Source of the DNA: Candidatus Intestinimonas stercorigallinarum
Lineage (GTDB): Bacteria; Bacillota; Clostridia; Oscillospirales; Oscillospiraceae
Length of the DNA stretch: 13,055 bases
Assembly (NCBI GenBank): GCA_019115345.1
Contig: DXDV01000169.1
Location: 1-13,055 of the forward strand
Reading direction: 5' to 3'
Part shown: one piece after another, positions 6,389-12,147 of the stretch
Layout of the letters: the number at the start of each line of letters is the position of its first letter
How positions within the stretch are numbered: the first letter of the stretch is position 1
Made by a program: the position numbers and the translations under genes
The notes under the pieces: generated by a model
Database searches by the model: none
What the model was told of the DNA's origin: nothing
The model's input: the letters and a program-made list of their open reading frames with translations, nothing else

Positions 6389-7748
6389 TACTCAAGACCA
6401 AGCTGCTGGGCCGGGTCTACGACTTTCCCACGGTCCGGGAGGTCATGGCCAAGGCCAACGAGGAGAAGTCGGGGGACCGCCTGGCGGGCATCGCCGCCGG
6501 GAACGCCGAGGAGCGGGTGGCCGCCAAGGTGGTGCTCTCCGGCCTGACCCTCAACGACCTGCGCAATTCCCCCGCCGTCCCCTACGAGACCGACGAGGTC
6601 ACCCGCATCATCCAGGACGGGGTCAACGAGAAGATCTTCGCCTCCATCCGGAACTGGACGGTGTCCGAGCTGCGGGAGTGGCTCCTGGACGAGGCCAACG
6701 ACGGCGCCGCCATCCGGCGGATCTCCCGGGGCCTCACCAGCGAGATGGTGGCGGCGGTCGCCAAGCTCATGAGCAACCTGGACCTCATCTACGCCGCCAA
6801 AAAGCTGCGGGTCACCGCCACCTGCAACACCACCATCGGGGAGCCGGGGACCCTGTCGGCCCGGCTCCAGCCCAACCACCCCACCGACGACCCCGACGGC
6901 ATCCTGGCCTCCCTGCTGGAGGGCCTCACCTTCGGGTCGGGGGACGCGGTGCTGGGCCTCAACCCGGTGGACGACAGCGTGGAGAGCGTCACCCGGGTGC
7001 TGGAACGGTTCCGGGAGGTGAAGGAGAAGTGGGCCATCCCCACCCAGACCTGCGTGCTGGCCCACGTCACCACCCAGATGGAGTGCATCCGGAAGGGGGC
7101 CCCCGCCGACCTCATCTTCCAGTCCATCGCCGGCAGCCAGAAGGGCAACGAGGCCTTCGGCTTCACCGCCGGCACCCTGGCCGAGGCCCGGGAGCTGGCC
7201 CTGAGGGAGGGCACCGCCACCGGCCCCAACGTCCTCTACTTTGAGACCGGCCAGGGCTCCGAGCTCTCCAGCGAGGCCCATTACGGCGCCGACCAGGTGG
7301 TGATGGAGGCCCGGTGCTACGGCTTTGCCCGGCCCTTCGCCCCCTTCCTGGTGAACACGGTGGTGGGCTTCATCGGCCCGGAGTACCTCTACAACGCCAA
7401 GCAGGTCATCCGGGCGGGGCTGGAGGACCACTTCATGGGCAAGCTCACCGGCGTGCCCATGGGCTGCGACGCCTGCTACACCAACCACATGAAGGCCGAC
7501 CAGAACGACATCGAGGACCTGGTGTCCTCCTCACCGCCGCCGGGTGCAACTACTTCATGGGCATCCCCCACGGCGACGACGTGATGCTCAACTACCAGAC
7601 CACCGGCTACCGGGAGACCGCCGCCCTCCGGGAGCTCTTCGGCCTCACCGCCATCCGGCCCTTCCAGGACTGGCTGGAGAAGATGGGCTTTGTGGAAAAC
7701 GGCAAGCTCACCCCCCTGGCGGGGGACGGCTCGGTACTGCTGGCATGA
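6385..7748 (+). CDS. eutB: EutB, ethanolamine ammonia-lyase large subunit, with one-base frameshift
   Basis: EutB is the catalytic TIM-barrel subunit that converts ethanolamine to acetaldehyde and ammonia with adenosylcobalamin. The substrate-binding residues known from the E. coli enzyme occur here at the same numbers: R160 and Q162 (ARLQPNHP), N193, E287 (YFETGQ), F329 and D362 (GCDACYTNH). After V380 (codon 7522-7524) the frame breaks. The family reads L-V-V-L-L-T-A-A-G-C-N-Y, but the bases here read GTG TCC TCC. Restoring one G gives GTG GTC CTC CTC and the intact tail TAAGCNYFMGIPHGDDVMLNY...GDGSVLLA, ending with TGA at 7748, for about 454 residues, the usual length. As written, the product stops at 7584 after 399 residues. 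Sequence downstream of the break is fully conserved, so a sequencing/assembly error or a very recent mutation is likely. No slippery heptamer is visible. Confidence 0.93.
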
Positions 7749-7880
7749 GGCGGCGGGCGGCCGCAGGCCGCCCCTACGCCAGTGCGGCGACCTGTGGTCG
7801 TCCGAAGCTGAGCCGGACTGCGGCGTTTCCCCTCATCAGTCAGCCCTGGGGGCTGCCAGCTTCCCCCGGGGGAAGCCTAT
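7749..7880. repeat. Hairpin cluster between eutB and eutC
   Basis: This is the first of three inserts in the operon. It contains GGGCGGCC-GCA-GGCCGCCC (7755-7773), extending into a 23-base block (7755-7777) that recurs inverted at 9878-9900; CGACC-TGT-GGTCG; a GTCCG/CGGAC stem; CAGCCC-TGG-GGGCTG; and the perfect palindrome GCTTCCCCCGGGGGAAGC just before the eutC ribosome site. The segment CCCCTCATCAGTCAGCC...CCAGCTTCCCCC resembles a repeat I recall as common in Oscillospirales genomes (memory only). No gene is present and eutB's 3' end is not duplicated here. Confidence 0.7.
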
Positions 7881-7895
7881 AAGGAGGTTTCGACT

Positions 7896-8780
7896 TTGAA
7901 CGAGAAAGAACTGCGGGCCCTAGTGGAGCGGATGGTGGCCGATCTGATGGGCCAGGCCCCCACCCCCCAGGTGAAGGCCGCCGACTACCGGCCCATGGAG
8001 CCCGGCCCGGCAGCCGAGGGCGGAGAGCTCACCGACCTTGCCGCCATCGACCTGAGGCGGCTCTACCTGGTCCAAAACCCGAAGAACGGCCCCGCCTTCC
8101 TGGCGCTCAAGGCCAAGACCCCCGCCCGGCTGGGCATGGGCCGGGCGGGGGCGCGGTATAAGACCGAGACCATGCTCCGTATGCGCTGCGACCACGCCGC
8201 CGCCCAGGACTCGGTGTTCTCCCACGTGAGCGAGGACTTTGTGAAGGGGCAGGGCTATGTCCCCCTCCAGACCCTGTGCAAGGACAAGGACGAGTACCTG
8301 ACCCGGCCCGACAAGGGCCGCCGCTTCGACGAGACCAACCAGGCCGTCATCCGGAAGGCCCTGGGCCACGGCCCCAAGGCGGCCCTGGTGGTGGGGGACG
8401 GCCTCTCCTCCGCCGCCATCGAGGCCAACGCCGCCGACTGCATGGAGGCCATCCGGGCGGGGCTGAAGGGCTGCGGCATCGACCCCGGCCCCACCCTCTT
8501 CGTGAAATACTGCCGGGTGGGGGCCTCCGACCACATCGGGGAGCTCACCGGGGCGGAGGTGGTGTGCATGCTGGTGGGGGAGCGGCCCGGCCTGGTGACG
8601 GCCGAGTCCATGTCGGCCTACCTCACCTACGGCGCCCACATCGGCATCCCGGAATCCAGCCGGACCGTCATCTCCAACATCCACCGGCAGGGGACGGCGG
8701 CGGTGGAGGCCGGCGCTCATATCGCCGAGTTAATCAAGACCATGCTGGAAAGGAAGGCGAGCGGCATTGATCTGCGTTGA
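7896..8780 (+). CDS. eutC: EutC, ethanolamine ammonia-lyase small subunit
   Basis: The product is 294 residues, the family length. EutC completes the cobalamin-binding site of the ethanolamine ammonia-lyase. The signature GMGRAGARYKTETMLRMRCD (80-99) followed by HAAAQDSVFSH is unmistakable. The start is TTG at 7896, chosen because AAGGAGG (7881-7887) lies eight bases upstream and the resulting N-terminus MNEKELRALVERMVADLMGQ is an amphipathic helix like the EutC targeting peptide that brings the lyase into the microcompartment. The C-terminal AGAHIAELIKTMLERKASGI is encoded a second time downstream at 8911-8970. The present stop (IDLR-stop, 8780) probably is not the ancestral end: the downstream copy, which runs into eutL with a 4-base overlap, would have given GIELAKEVRI. 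The normal coupling to eutL is interrupted by the hairpin insert. Confidence 0.93.
   Translation: MNEKELRALVERMVADLMGQAPTPQVKAADYRPMEPGPAAEGGELTDLAAIDLRRLYLVQNPKNGPAFLALKAKTPARLGMGRAGARYKTETMLRMRCDHAAAQDSVFSHVSEDFVKGQGYVPLQTLCKDKDEYLTRPDKGRRFDETNQAVIRKALGHGPKAALVVGDGLSSAAIEANAADCMEAIRAGLKGCGIDPGPTLFVKYCRVGASDHIGELTGAEVVCMLVGERPGLVTAESMSAYLTYGAHIGIPESSRTVISNIHRQGTAAVEAGAHIAELIKTMLERKASGIDLR
8709..8774 (+). repeat. 3' end of eutC, first copy of a 66-base direct repeat
   Basis: The second copy is at 8911-8976 (202 bases later). The copies share 61 of 66 bases, including an identical core of 38 bases (8721-8758 and 8923-8960). All five differences are at third codon positions; four are synonymous and one is Asp to Glu. 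After the repeat the two copies end differently. Confidence 0.9.
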
Positions 8781-8910
8781 CAGCGCCGGCCTCCACGGGG
8801 CCCCGCGTAGCGGGGCGGCGCAAATGCGCCGGAGCCCGACGGAATTCACTTCCGGCGGGCGAAATGAGATCGCCCATGGGGCCCCCGCCCGGCCGGCCGG
8901 GCGGGGAATG
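8781..8910. repeat. Hairpin cluster inserted between the two eutC ends
   Basis: The insert begins one base after the eutC stop with AGCGCCGGCCTCCAC (8782-8796), the exact inverse complement of eutC bases 8703-8717. Then come CCCCGC-GTA-GCGGGG (8801-8815), GGCGCA-AA-TGCGCC (8817-8830), CGGAA-TTCAC-TTCCG (8840-8854), GGGCGA-AATGAGA-TCGCCC (8857-8875) and a perfect 24-base palindrome (8883-8906). An ATG at 8908 stands directly in front of, and in frame with, the second eutC end, so a 29-residue peptide coupled to eutL is conceivable. No recognisable gene or transposase is present. Confidence 0.8.
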
Positions 8911-8976
8911 GCCGGCGCGCACATCGCCGAGTTAATCAAGACCATGCTGGAAAGGAAGGCCAGCGGCATCGAGCTG
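8911..8976 (+). repeat. 3' end of eutC, second copy
   Basis: It encodes AGAHIAELIKTMLERKASGIEL in an open frame that continues AKEVRI and stops in TGA overlapping the eutL ATG (ATGA, 8994-8997). This ATGA coupling and the AAAGGAGGTGAGG ribosome site of eutL inside its tail suggest that this copy marks the original eutC/eutL junction and the upstream copy is the newer one. Confidence 0.8.
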
Positions 8977-8993
8977 GCAAAGGAGGTGAGGAT

Positions 8994-9647
8994 ATGACGG
9001 GAGATCTGCTCAAGGCCAACGTACTCTCCACCCGCACCATCGCCAACGTCTCCGAGCCCCTGGCGGAGAAGCTGGGCTTAAAGCCGGAGCACCGCACCAT
9101 CGGCATCCTCACCGCCGACAGCGACGACGTGACCTACTGCGCCCTGGACGAGGCCACCAAGGCCGCCGCCGTGGAGGTGGTGTATGGCCGGAGCCTCTAC
9201 GCCGGGGCGGGCAACGCCGCCACAAAGCTGGCGGGGGAGGTCATCGGCATCCTGGCCGGTCCCGACCCCTCGGAGGTGCTCAGCGGCCTGCGGGCGGCGG
9301 CGGCCTTCTTCGAGAGCGGGGCGGGCTTCCGCTCGGCCAACGCCGACGACTCCATCCCCTACTTCGCCCACACCGTGGCCCGGACGGGGAGCTACCTCTC
9401 CAAGACCGCCGGGGTGCGGGAGGGGGAGGCCCTGGCCTACCTCATCGCCCCTCCCCTGGAGGCGGTGGTGGGGCTGGACGCGGCCATGAAGGCGGCGGAC
9501 GTGACCCTGGCCGCCCTCTTCGAGCCCCCCAGCGAGACCAACTTCGGCGGCGGCCTCCTCACCGGCACCCAGAGCGCCTGCAAGGCCGCCTGCGAAGCCT
9601 TTGCCCAGGCGGTAATAGACATCGCCGGGCGTCCCAGGGAGGTCTGA
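8994..9647 (+). CDS. eutL: EutL, tandem-BMC trimeric shell protein
   Basis: The product is 217 residues, the standard EutL length, built as two BMC domains in one chain that trimerise into a pseudohexameric shell tile with a gated pore. Family sequences such as IANVSEPLAEKLGL (residues 17-30), GILTADSDDVTYCALDEATKAA, YGRSLYAGAGNAATKLAGEVIGILAGPDP, FRSANADDSIPYFAHTVARTGSYLS and FEPPSETNFGGGLLTGTQSACKAACEAF are present in order. ATG 8994 has AAAGGAGGTGAGG just upstream. Like eutC, its 3' end (ACEAFAQAVIDIAGRPREV) occurs a second time behind an insert (9813-9872), and it is separated from eutE by 276 bases. The protein itself looks intact. Confidence 0.95.
   Translation: MTGDLLKANVLSTRTIANVSEPLAEKLGLKPEHRTIGILTADSDDVTYCALDEATKAAAVEVVYGRSLYAGAGNAATKLAGEVIGILAGPDPSEVLSGLRAAAAFFESGAGFRSANADDSIPYFAHTVARTGSYLSKTAGVREGEALAYLIAPPLEAVVGLDAAMKAADVTLAALFEPPSETNFGGGLLTGTQSACKAACEAFAQAVIDIAGRPREV
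9587..9647 (+). repeat. 3' end of eutL, first copy of a direct repeat
   Basis: The second copy is at 9812-9872 (225 bases later). Both encode ACEAFAQAVIDIAGRPREV plus a stop. The differences are TTT/TTC, CGT/CGC, AGG/AGA, GAG/GAA, GTC/GTG and TGA/TAA: five synonymous changes and one stop-codon swap, none changing the protein. An identical core of 29 bases runs 9603-9631. Confidence 0.9.
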
Positions 9648-9811
9648 GACATGGGGAAACGGACAGGCGGCCTGCGAGCGGAAGCGAGCCGCGCCGCAGG
9701 CGCGTACAAGCGTTTTGGGCCGTCGGCCCAAAACCTTGGCGCAGGGGCAATTCACTTGCCCCGAGCATGTGAAATGGACCGGGACCCCGCCGGATGGAAC
9801 ATCCGGTGGGT
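9648..9811. repeat. Hairpin cluster inserted between the two eutL ends
   Basis: Near its start CAGGCGGCCT (9664-9673) is the inverse complement of eutL bases 9583-9592. Then follow GCCTGCG...CGCAGGC enclosing GCGG/CCGC (about 9671-9701), GTTTTGGGCC-GTC-GGCCCAAAAC (9712-9734), GGGGCAA-TTCAC-TTGCCCC (9744-9762) and CCGGAT-GGAAC-ATCCGG (9790-9806). The frame is open from ATG 9651 (preceded by AGGGAGG at 9636-9642) through the second eutL end to TAA 9872, 73 codons. Its codon use is unlike the C-ending codons of its neighbours, so I regard the frame as accidental or repeat-derived, not as a proven gene. Confidence 0.8.
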
Positions 9812-9872
9812 CGCCTGCGAAGCCTTCGCCCAGGCGGTAATAGACATCGCCGGGCGCCCCAGAGAAGTGTAA
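9812..9872 (+). repeat. 3' end of eutL, second copy
   Basis: It is a coding-quality duplicate of the eutL C-terminus, ending in TAA, and lies ahead of the short GC-rich repeat at 9878-9900 and the eutE ribosome site. It is unlikely to be translated as part of EutL, because the first copy already carries a stop. Confidence 0.8.
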
Positions 9873-9877
9873 GGACC

Positions 9878-9900
9878 GTAGGGGCGGCCTGCGGCCGCCC
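9878..9900 (+). repeat. Short GC hairpin repeat, inverted copy of 7755-7777
   Basis: It is 23 bases, the exact reverse complement of 7755-7777. The core is GGGCGGCC-TGC-GGCCGCCC. The two copies lie at two of the hairpin-filled junctions of the same operon, in opposite orientation. Confidence 0.75.
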
Positions 9901-9923
9901 GAGATCCGGAAGGAGGGAACCAT

Positions 9924-11375
9924 TTGGACAAAGACCTGCGCTCCATCCAGGAGGTCCGGGACCTGCTGGAACGGGCCTGGACGGCCCAGCGGGCCCTGGC
10001 GGCCATGGACCAGGAGGACCTGGACCGCGTCACGGCGGCCATCTCCAAAGCGGGGGCCGAGCAGGCCCGGCGCCTGGCACAGATGGCGGTGGAGGAGACG
10101 GGCTACGGCAGGGTGGAGGACAAGACCCTCAAGAACCGCTTTGCCGCCCTCACCCTCTACGACGCCATCAAGGAGGAAAAGACCCACGGCATCCTGGCCC
10201 AGGACCAGGAGCGGCGGACCATCGACATCGGGGTGCCGGTGGGGCCGGTGGCCGGGCTGGTGCCCTCCACCAACCCCACCTCCACCGTCATCTACAAGGC
10301 CATGATCTGCATGAAGGCGGGCAACCCCATCGTCTTTTCTCCCCACCCCAGCGCCGTGGGGTGCATCGCCGAGACGGTGCGGGTGGTGGACCGGGCCGCC
10401 CGGCAGGCGGGCGCCCCGGAGGGGGCGGTCTCCTGCATCGCCACCCCCACCCTGGAGGCCACCCAGGCCCTCATGAAGCACCGCCGCACCCGGCTCATCC
10501 TGGCCACCGGGGGGGCCGCCATGGTCAAGGCGGCCTACTCCTCCGGCACCCCCGCCATCGGCGTGGGGGCGGGCAACGGCCCGGCCTATATCCACCCCAC
10601 CGCCGACGTCCGCCAGGCGGTGAAGCGGATCCTGGACTCCAAGACCTTCGACAACGGCACCATCTGCGCCAGCGAGCAGTCCATCGTCACCACAAGGGCC
10701 ATGGAGAAGGCGGTGACGGCGGAGCTGGAGCGGCAGGGGGCCTACGTCCTCAGCGGCGAGGAGCACAAGAAGCTCTCCAAATTCATCCTCCGGCCCAACG
10801 GCACCATGAACCCCGCCATCGTGGGCAAAAGCGTGGAGACGGTGGCCGCCCTGGCGGGGCTGGGCGGGGTGCCCGCCTCGGCCCGGGTGCTGGTGGCCCG
10901 GGAGACCGGCGTGGGTCCCGGCTACCCCTATTCCAGCGAGAAGCTGGGCCTCATCCTGGCCTACTACGTGGAGGAGGATGAGGAGGCGGTGCTCCGCCGC
11001 TGCGTGGAGATCCTGGACTGGGAGGGGGCGGGACACACCTTCTCCATCCACGCCGAGGACGAGGCGGTGGTCAAGCGCTTCGCCCAGGCCGTCCCCGCCA
11101 GCCGGGTGCTGGTGAACACACCCTCCTCCCTGGGAGGCATCGGGGCCACCACCTGCCTCTTCCCCGCCCTCACCCTGGGGTGCGGGGCGGTGGGGGGCTC
11201 CTCCTCCTCCAACAACATCGGCCCCCTGGACCTCATCAACATCAAGCGGGTGGCCTGGGGCGTGAAGGAGCTGGAGGAGCTTCGGGATAGCGGCGCCCCG
11301 GAGCGGAGCGCCGGGCGGGTGGACGACGCCCTCCTCCGCTCCCTGGTGGAGCAGATCGTCAGGAGGCTGACCTGA
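9924..11375 (+). CDS. eutE: EutE, CoA-acylating acetaldehyde dehydrogenase
   Basis: The product is 483 residues. It oxidises acetaldehyde with NAD+ and CoA to acetyl-CoA inside the microcompartment. The catalytic cysteine is C248 in DNGTICASEQSIV. Cofactor and substrate motifs include VPVGPVAGLVPSTNPTSTVIYKA (from 104), GVGAGNGPAYIH and FPALTLGCGAVGGSSSSNNI. The start is TTG at 9924, supported by GGAAGGAGGG seven bases upstream and by the typical N-terminus DKDLRSIQEVRDLLERA. The C-terminal VDDALLRSLVEQIVRRLT, after a charged linker, is an amphipathic helix of the kind that serves as an encapsulation peptide in aldehyde dehydrogenases of microcompartments; this role is inferred. The stop lies one base before the next ATG, and AGGAGG (11361-11366) within the last codons serves that gene. 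Confidence 0.95.
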   Translation: MDKDLRSIQEVRDLLERAWTAQRALAAMDQEDLDRVTAAISKAGAEQARRLAQMAVEETGYGRVEDKTLKNRFAALTLYDAIKEEKTHGILAQDQERRTIDIGVPVGPVAGLVPSTNPTSTVIYKAMICMKAGNPIVFSPHPSAVGCIAETVRVVDRAARQAGAPEGAVSCIATPTLEATQALMKHRRTRLILATGGAAMVKAAYSSGTPAIGVGAGNGPAYIHPTADVRQAVKRILDSKTFDNGTICASEQSIVTTRAMEKAVTAELERQGAYVLSGEEHKKLSKFILRPNGTMNPAIVGKSVETVAALAGLGGVPASARVLVARETGVGPGYPYSSEKLGLILAYYVEEDEEAVLRRCVEILDWEGAGHTFSIHAEDEAVVKRFAQAVPASRVLVNTPSSLGGIGATTCLFPALTLGCGAVGGSSSSNNIGPLDLINIKRVAWGVKELEELRDSGAPERSAGRVDDALLRSLVEQIVRRLT

Positions 11376-11376
11376 G

Positions 11377-12144
11377 ATGAAACAGGAAAAAAACAAGAAG
11401 GGCATCCCCTCGGCGTCGGCGGCCCTGGCCTCGGAGGGGGTCATGCCCCCCGCCGCCGGGGACAACGTCCTGGATGAGGTGCAGGCCGAGGGGACCATGC
11501 GCAACCCCTACGCCAACCTCCTCCGGCAGACCGGGCGGCTGTCCGGGGAGCTGGAGGCCGCCGACCTGGAGCCGCCCTCCCCCTCCGGGGACGTGGCCAA
11601 GCCCTTCTCCCGGTCCAAGCGGCTCAGCGCCGATGGCGGCCCCACGGCCTGGGACCAGCCGGAGCCGCCGGGGGCGGCGGACAAGCCCGCCCGGAGCCGG
11701 AAGAAGGAGCGCCCGCCCGCCCCGGCGGCGGAGGAGGATCCGGGCATGGCCGCCCTGGCCGCCGCCGTGCTGGGGGGCGGTCAGACCGAGCAGAAGGACG
11801 GCAGGGGGGAGACCCCCAGACAGGAAAGGAGCAAGACGACAATGGCAAACACGAACGCGCTGGGTATGGTGGAGACACGGGGACTGGTGGGGGCCATCGA
11901 GGCCGCCGACGCCATGGTGAAGTCGGCCAACGTCCAGCTGGTGGGCAAGGAGCAGGTGGGGGGCGGCCTGGTGACCGTCATGGTCCGGGGGGACGTGGGG
12001 GCCGTGCAGGCGGCCACCGACGCCGGCGCCGCCGCCGCCGAGAAGGTGGGGGAGCTCATCTCCGTCCACGTCATTCCCCGCCCCCACGCCGAGGTGGACG
12101 GCATCCTGCCCCACAAGGCCGGGGAATTCGACCGGGAGGGCTAA
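11377..12144 (+). CDS. eutM: BMC-M shell protein (EutM type) with 155-residue N-terminal extension
   Basis: The frame encodes 255 residues in two parts. Residues 156-255 are a canonical hexameric BMC-M shell protein: MANTNALGMVETRGLVGAIE, VGKEQVGGGLVTVMVRGDVGAVQAA and GELISVHVIPRPHAEVDGIL. Residues 1-155 are low-complexity, rich in Pro, Ala, Glu, Lys and Arg, probably disordered, with two possible short helices (NPYANLLRQTGRLSGELEA near 43-61, DPGMAALAAAVLGG near 122-135). Two starts are supported: ATG 11377 with AGGAGG ten bases upstream, and ATG 11842 with AGGAAAGGAG about ten bases upstream, which alone gives a normal 100-residue EutM. A double product from one gene, as known for PduB/PduB', is therefore plausible. 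The extension is kept in frame and has the codon style of its neighbours. I do not recognise it in any named family; a small separate eut gene fused to eutM is the alternative. Confidence 0.88.
   Translation: MKQEKNKKGIPSASAALASEGVMPPAAGDNVLDEVQAEGTMRNPYANLLRQTGRLSGELEAADLEPPSPSGDVAKPFSRSKRLSADGGPTAWDQPEPPGAADKPARSRKKERPPAPAAEEDPGMAALAAAVLGGGQTEQKDGRGETPRQERSKTTMANTNALGMVETRGLVGAIEAADAMVKSANVQLVGKEQVGGGLVTVMVRGDVGAVQAATDAGAAAAEKVGELISVHVIPRPHAEVDGILPHKAGEFDREG
11842..12144 (+). CDS. eutM: EutM short form from internal start
   Basis: This is the alternative product of the same frame: 100 residues, the usual BMC-M size. The ATG is placed exactly where the family normally begins (MANTNALGMVETRG) and has its own ribosome binding site (AAAGGA, 11825-11830). 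If the upstream start is silent, this is the real gene and 11377-11841 would be a leader-like open frame. The C-terminus HKAGEFDREG extends slightly past the BMC fold, and GGGAGG within it is the ribosome site for eutT. Confidence 0.7.
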   Translation: MANTNALGMVETRGLVGAIEAADAMVKSANVQLVGKEQVGGGLVTVMVRGDVGAVQAATDAGAAAAEKVGELISVHVIPRPHAEVDGILPHKAGEFDREG

Positions 12145-12147
12145 GCC

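Noticed and set aside
7515..7535. Programmed ribosomal frameshift in eutB
   Set aside because: A -1 shift would restore the frame, but there is no slippery heptamer or clear stimulatory structure and EutB is not known to use frameshifting; a missing base is simpler.
8781..9811. Insertion sequences or integron attC sites in the eut junctions
   Set aside because: No transposase, no short flanking target duplications of IS type, and no attC core boxes; the flanking duplications are gene ends of about 60 bases with coding-type divergence.
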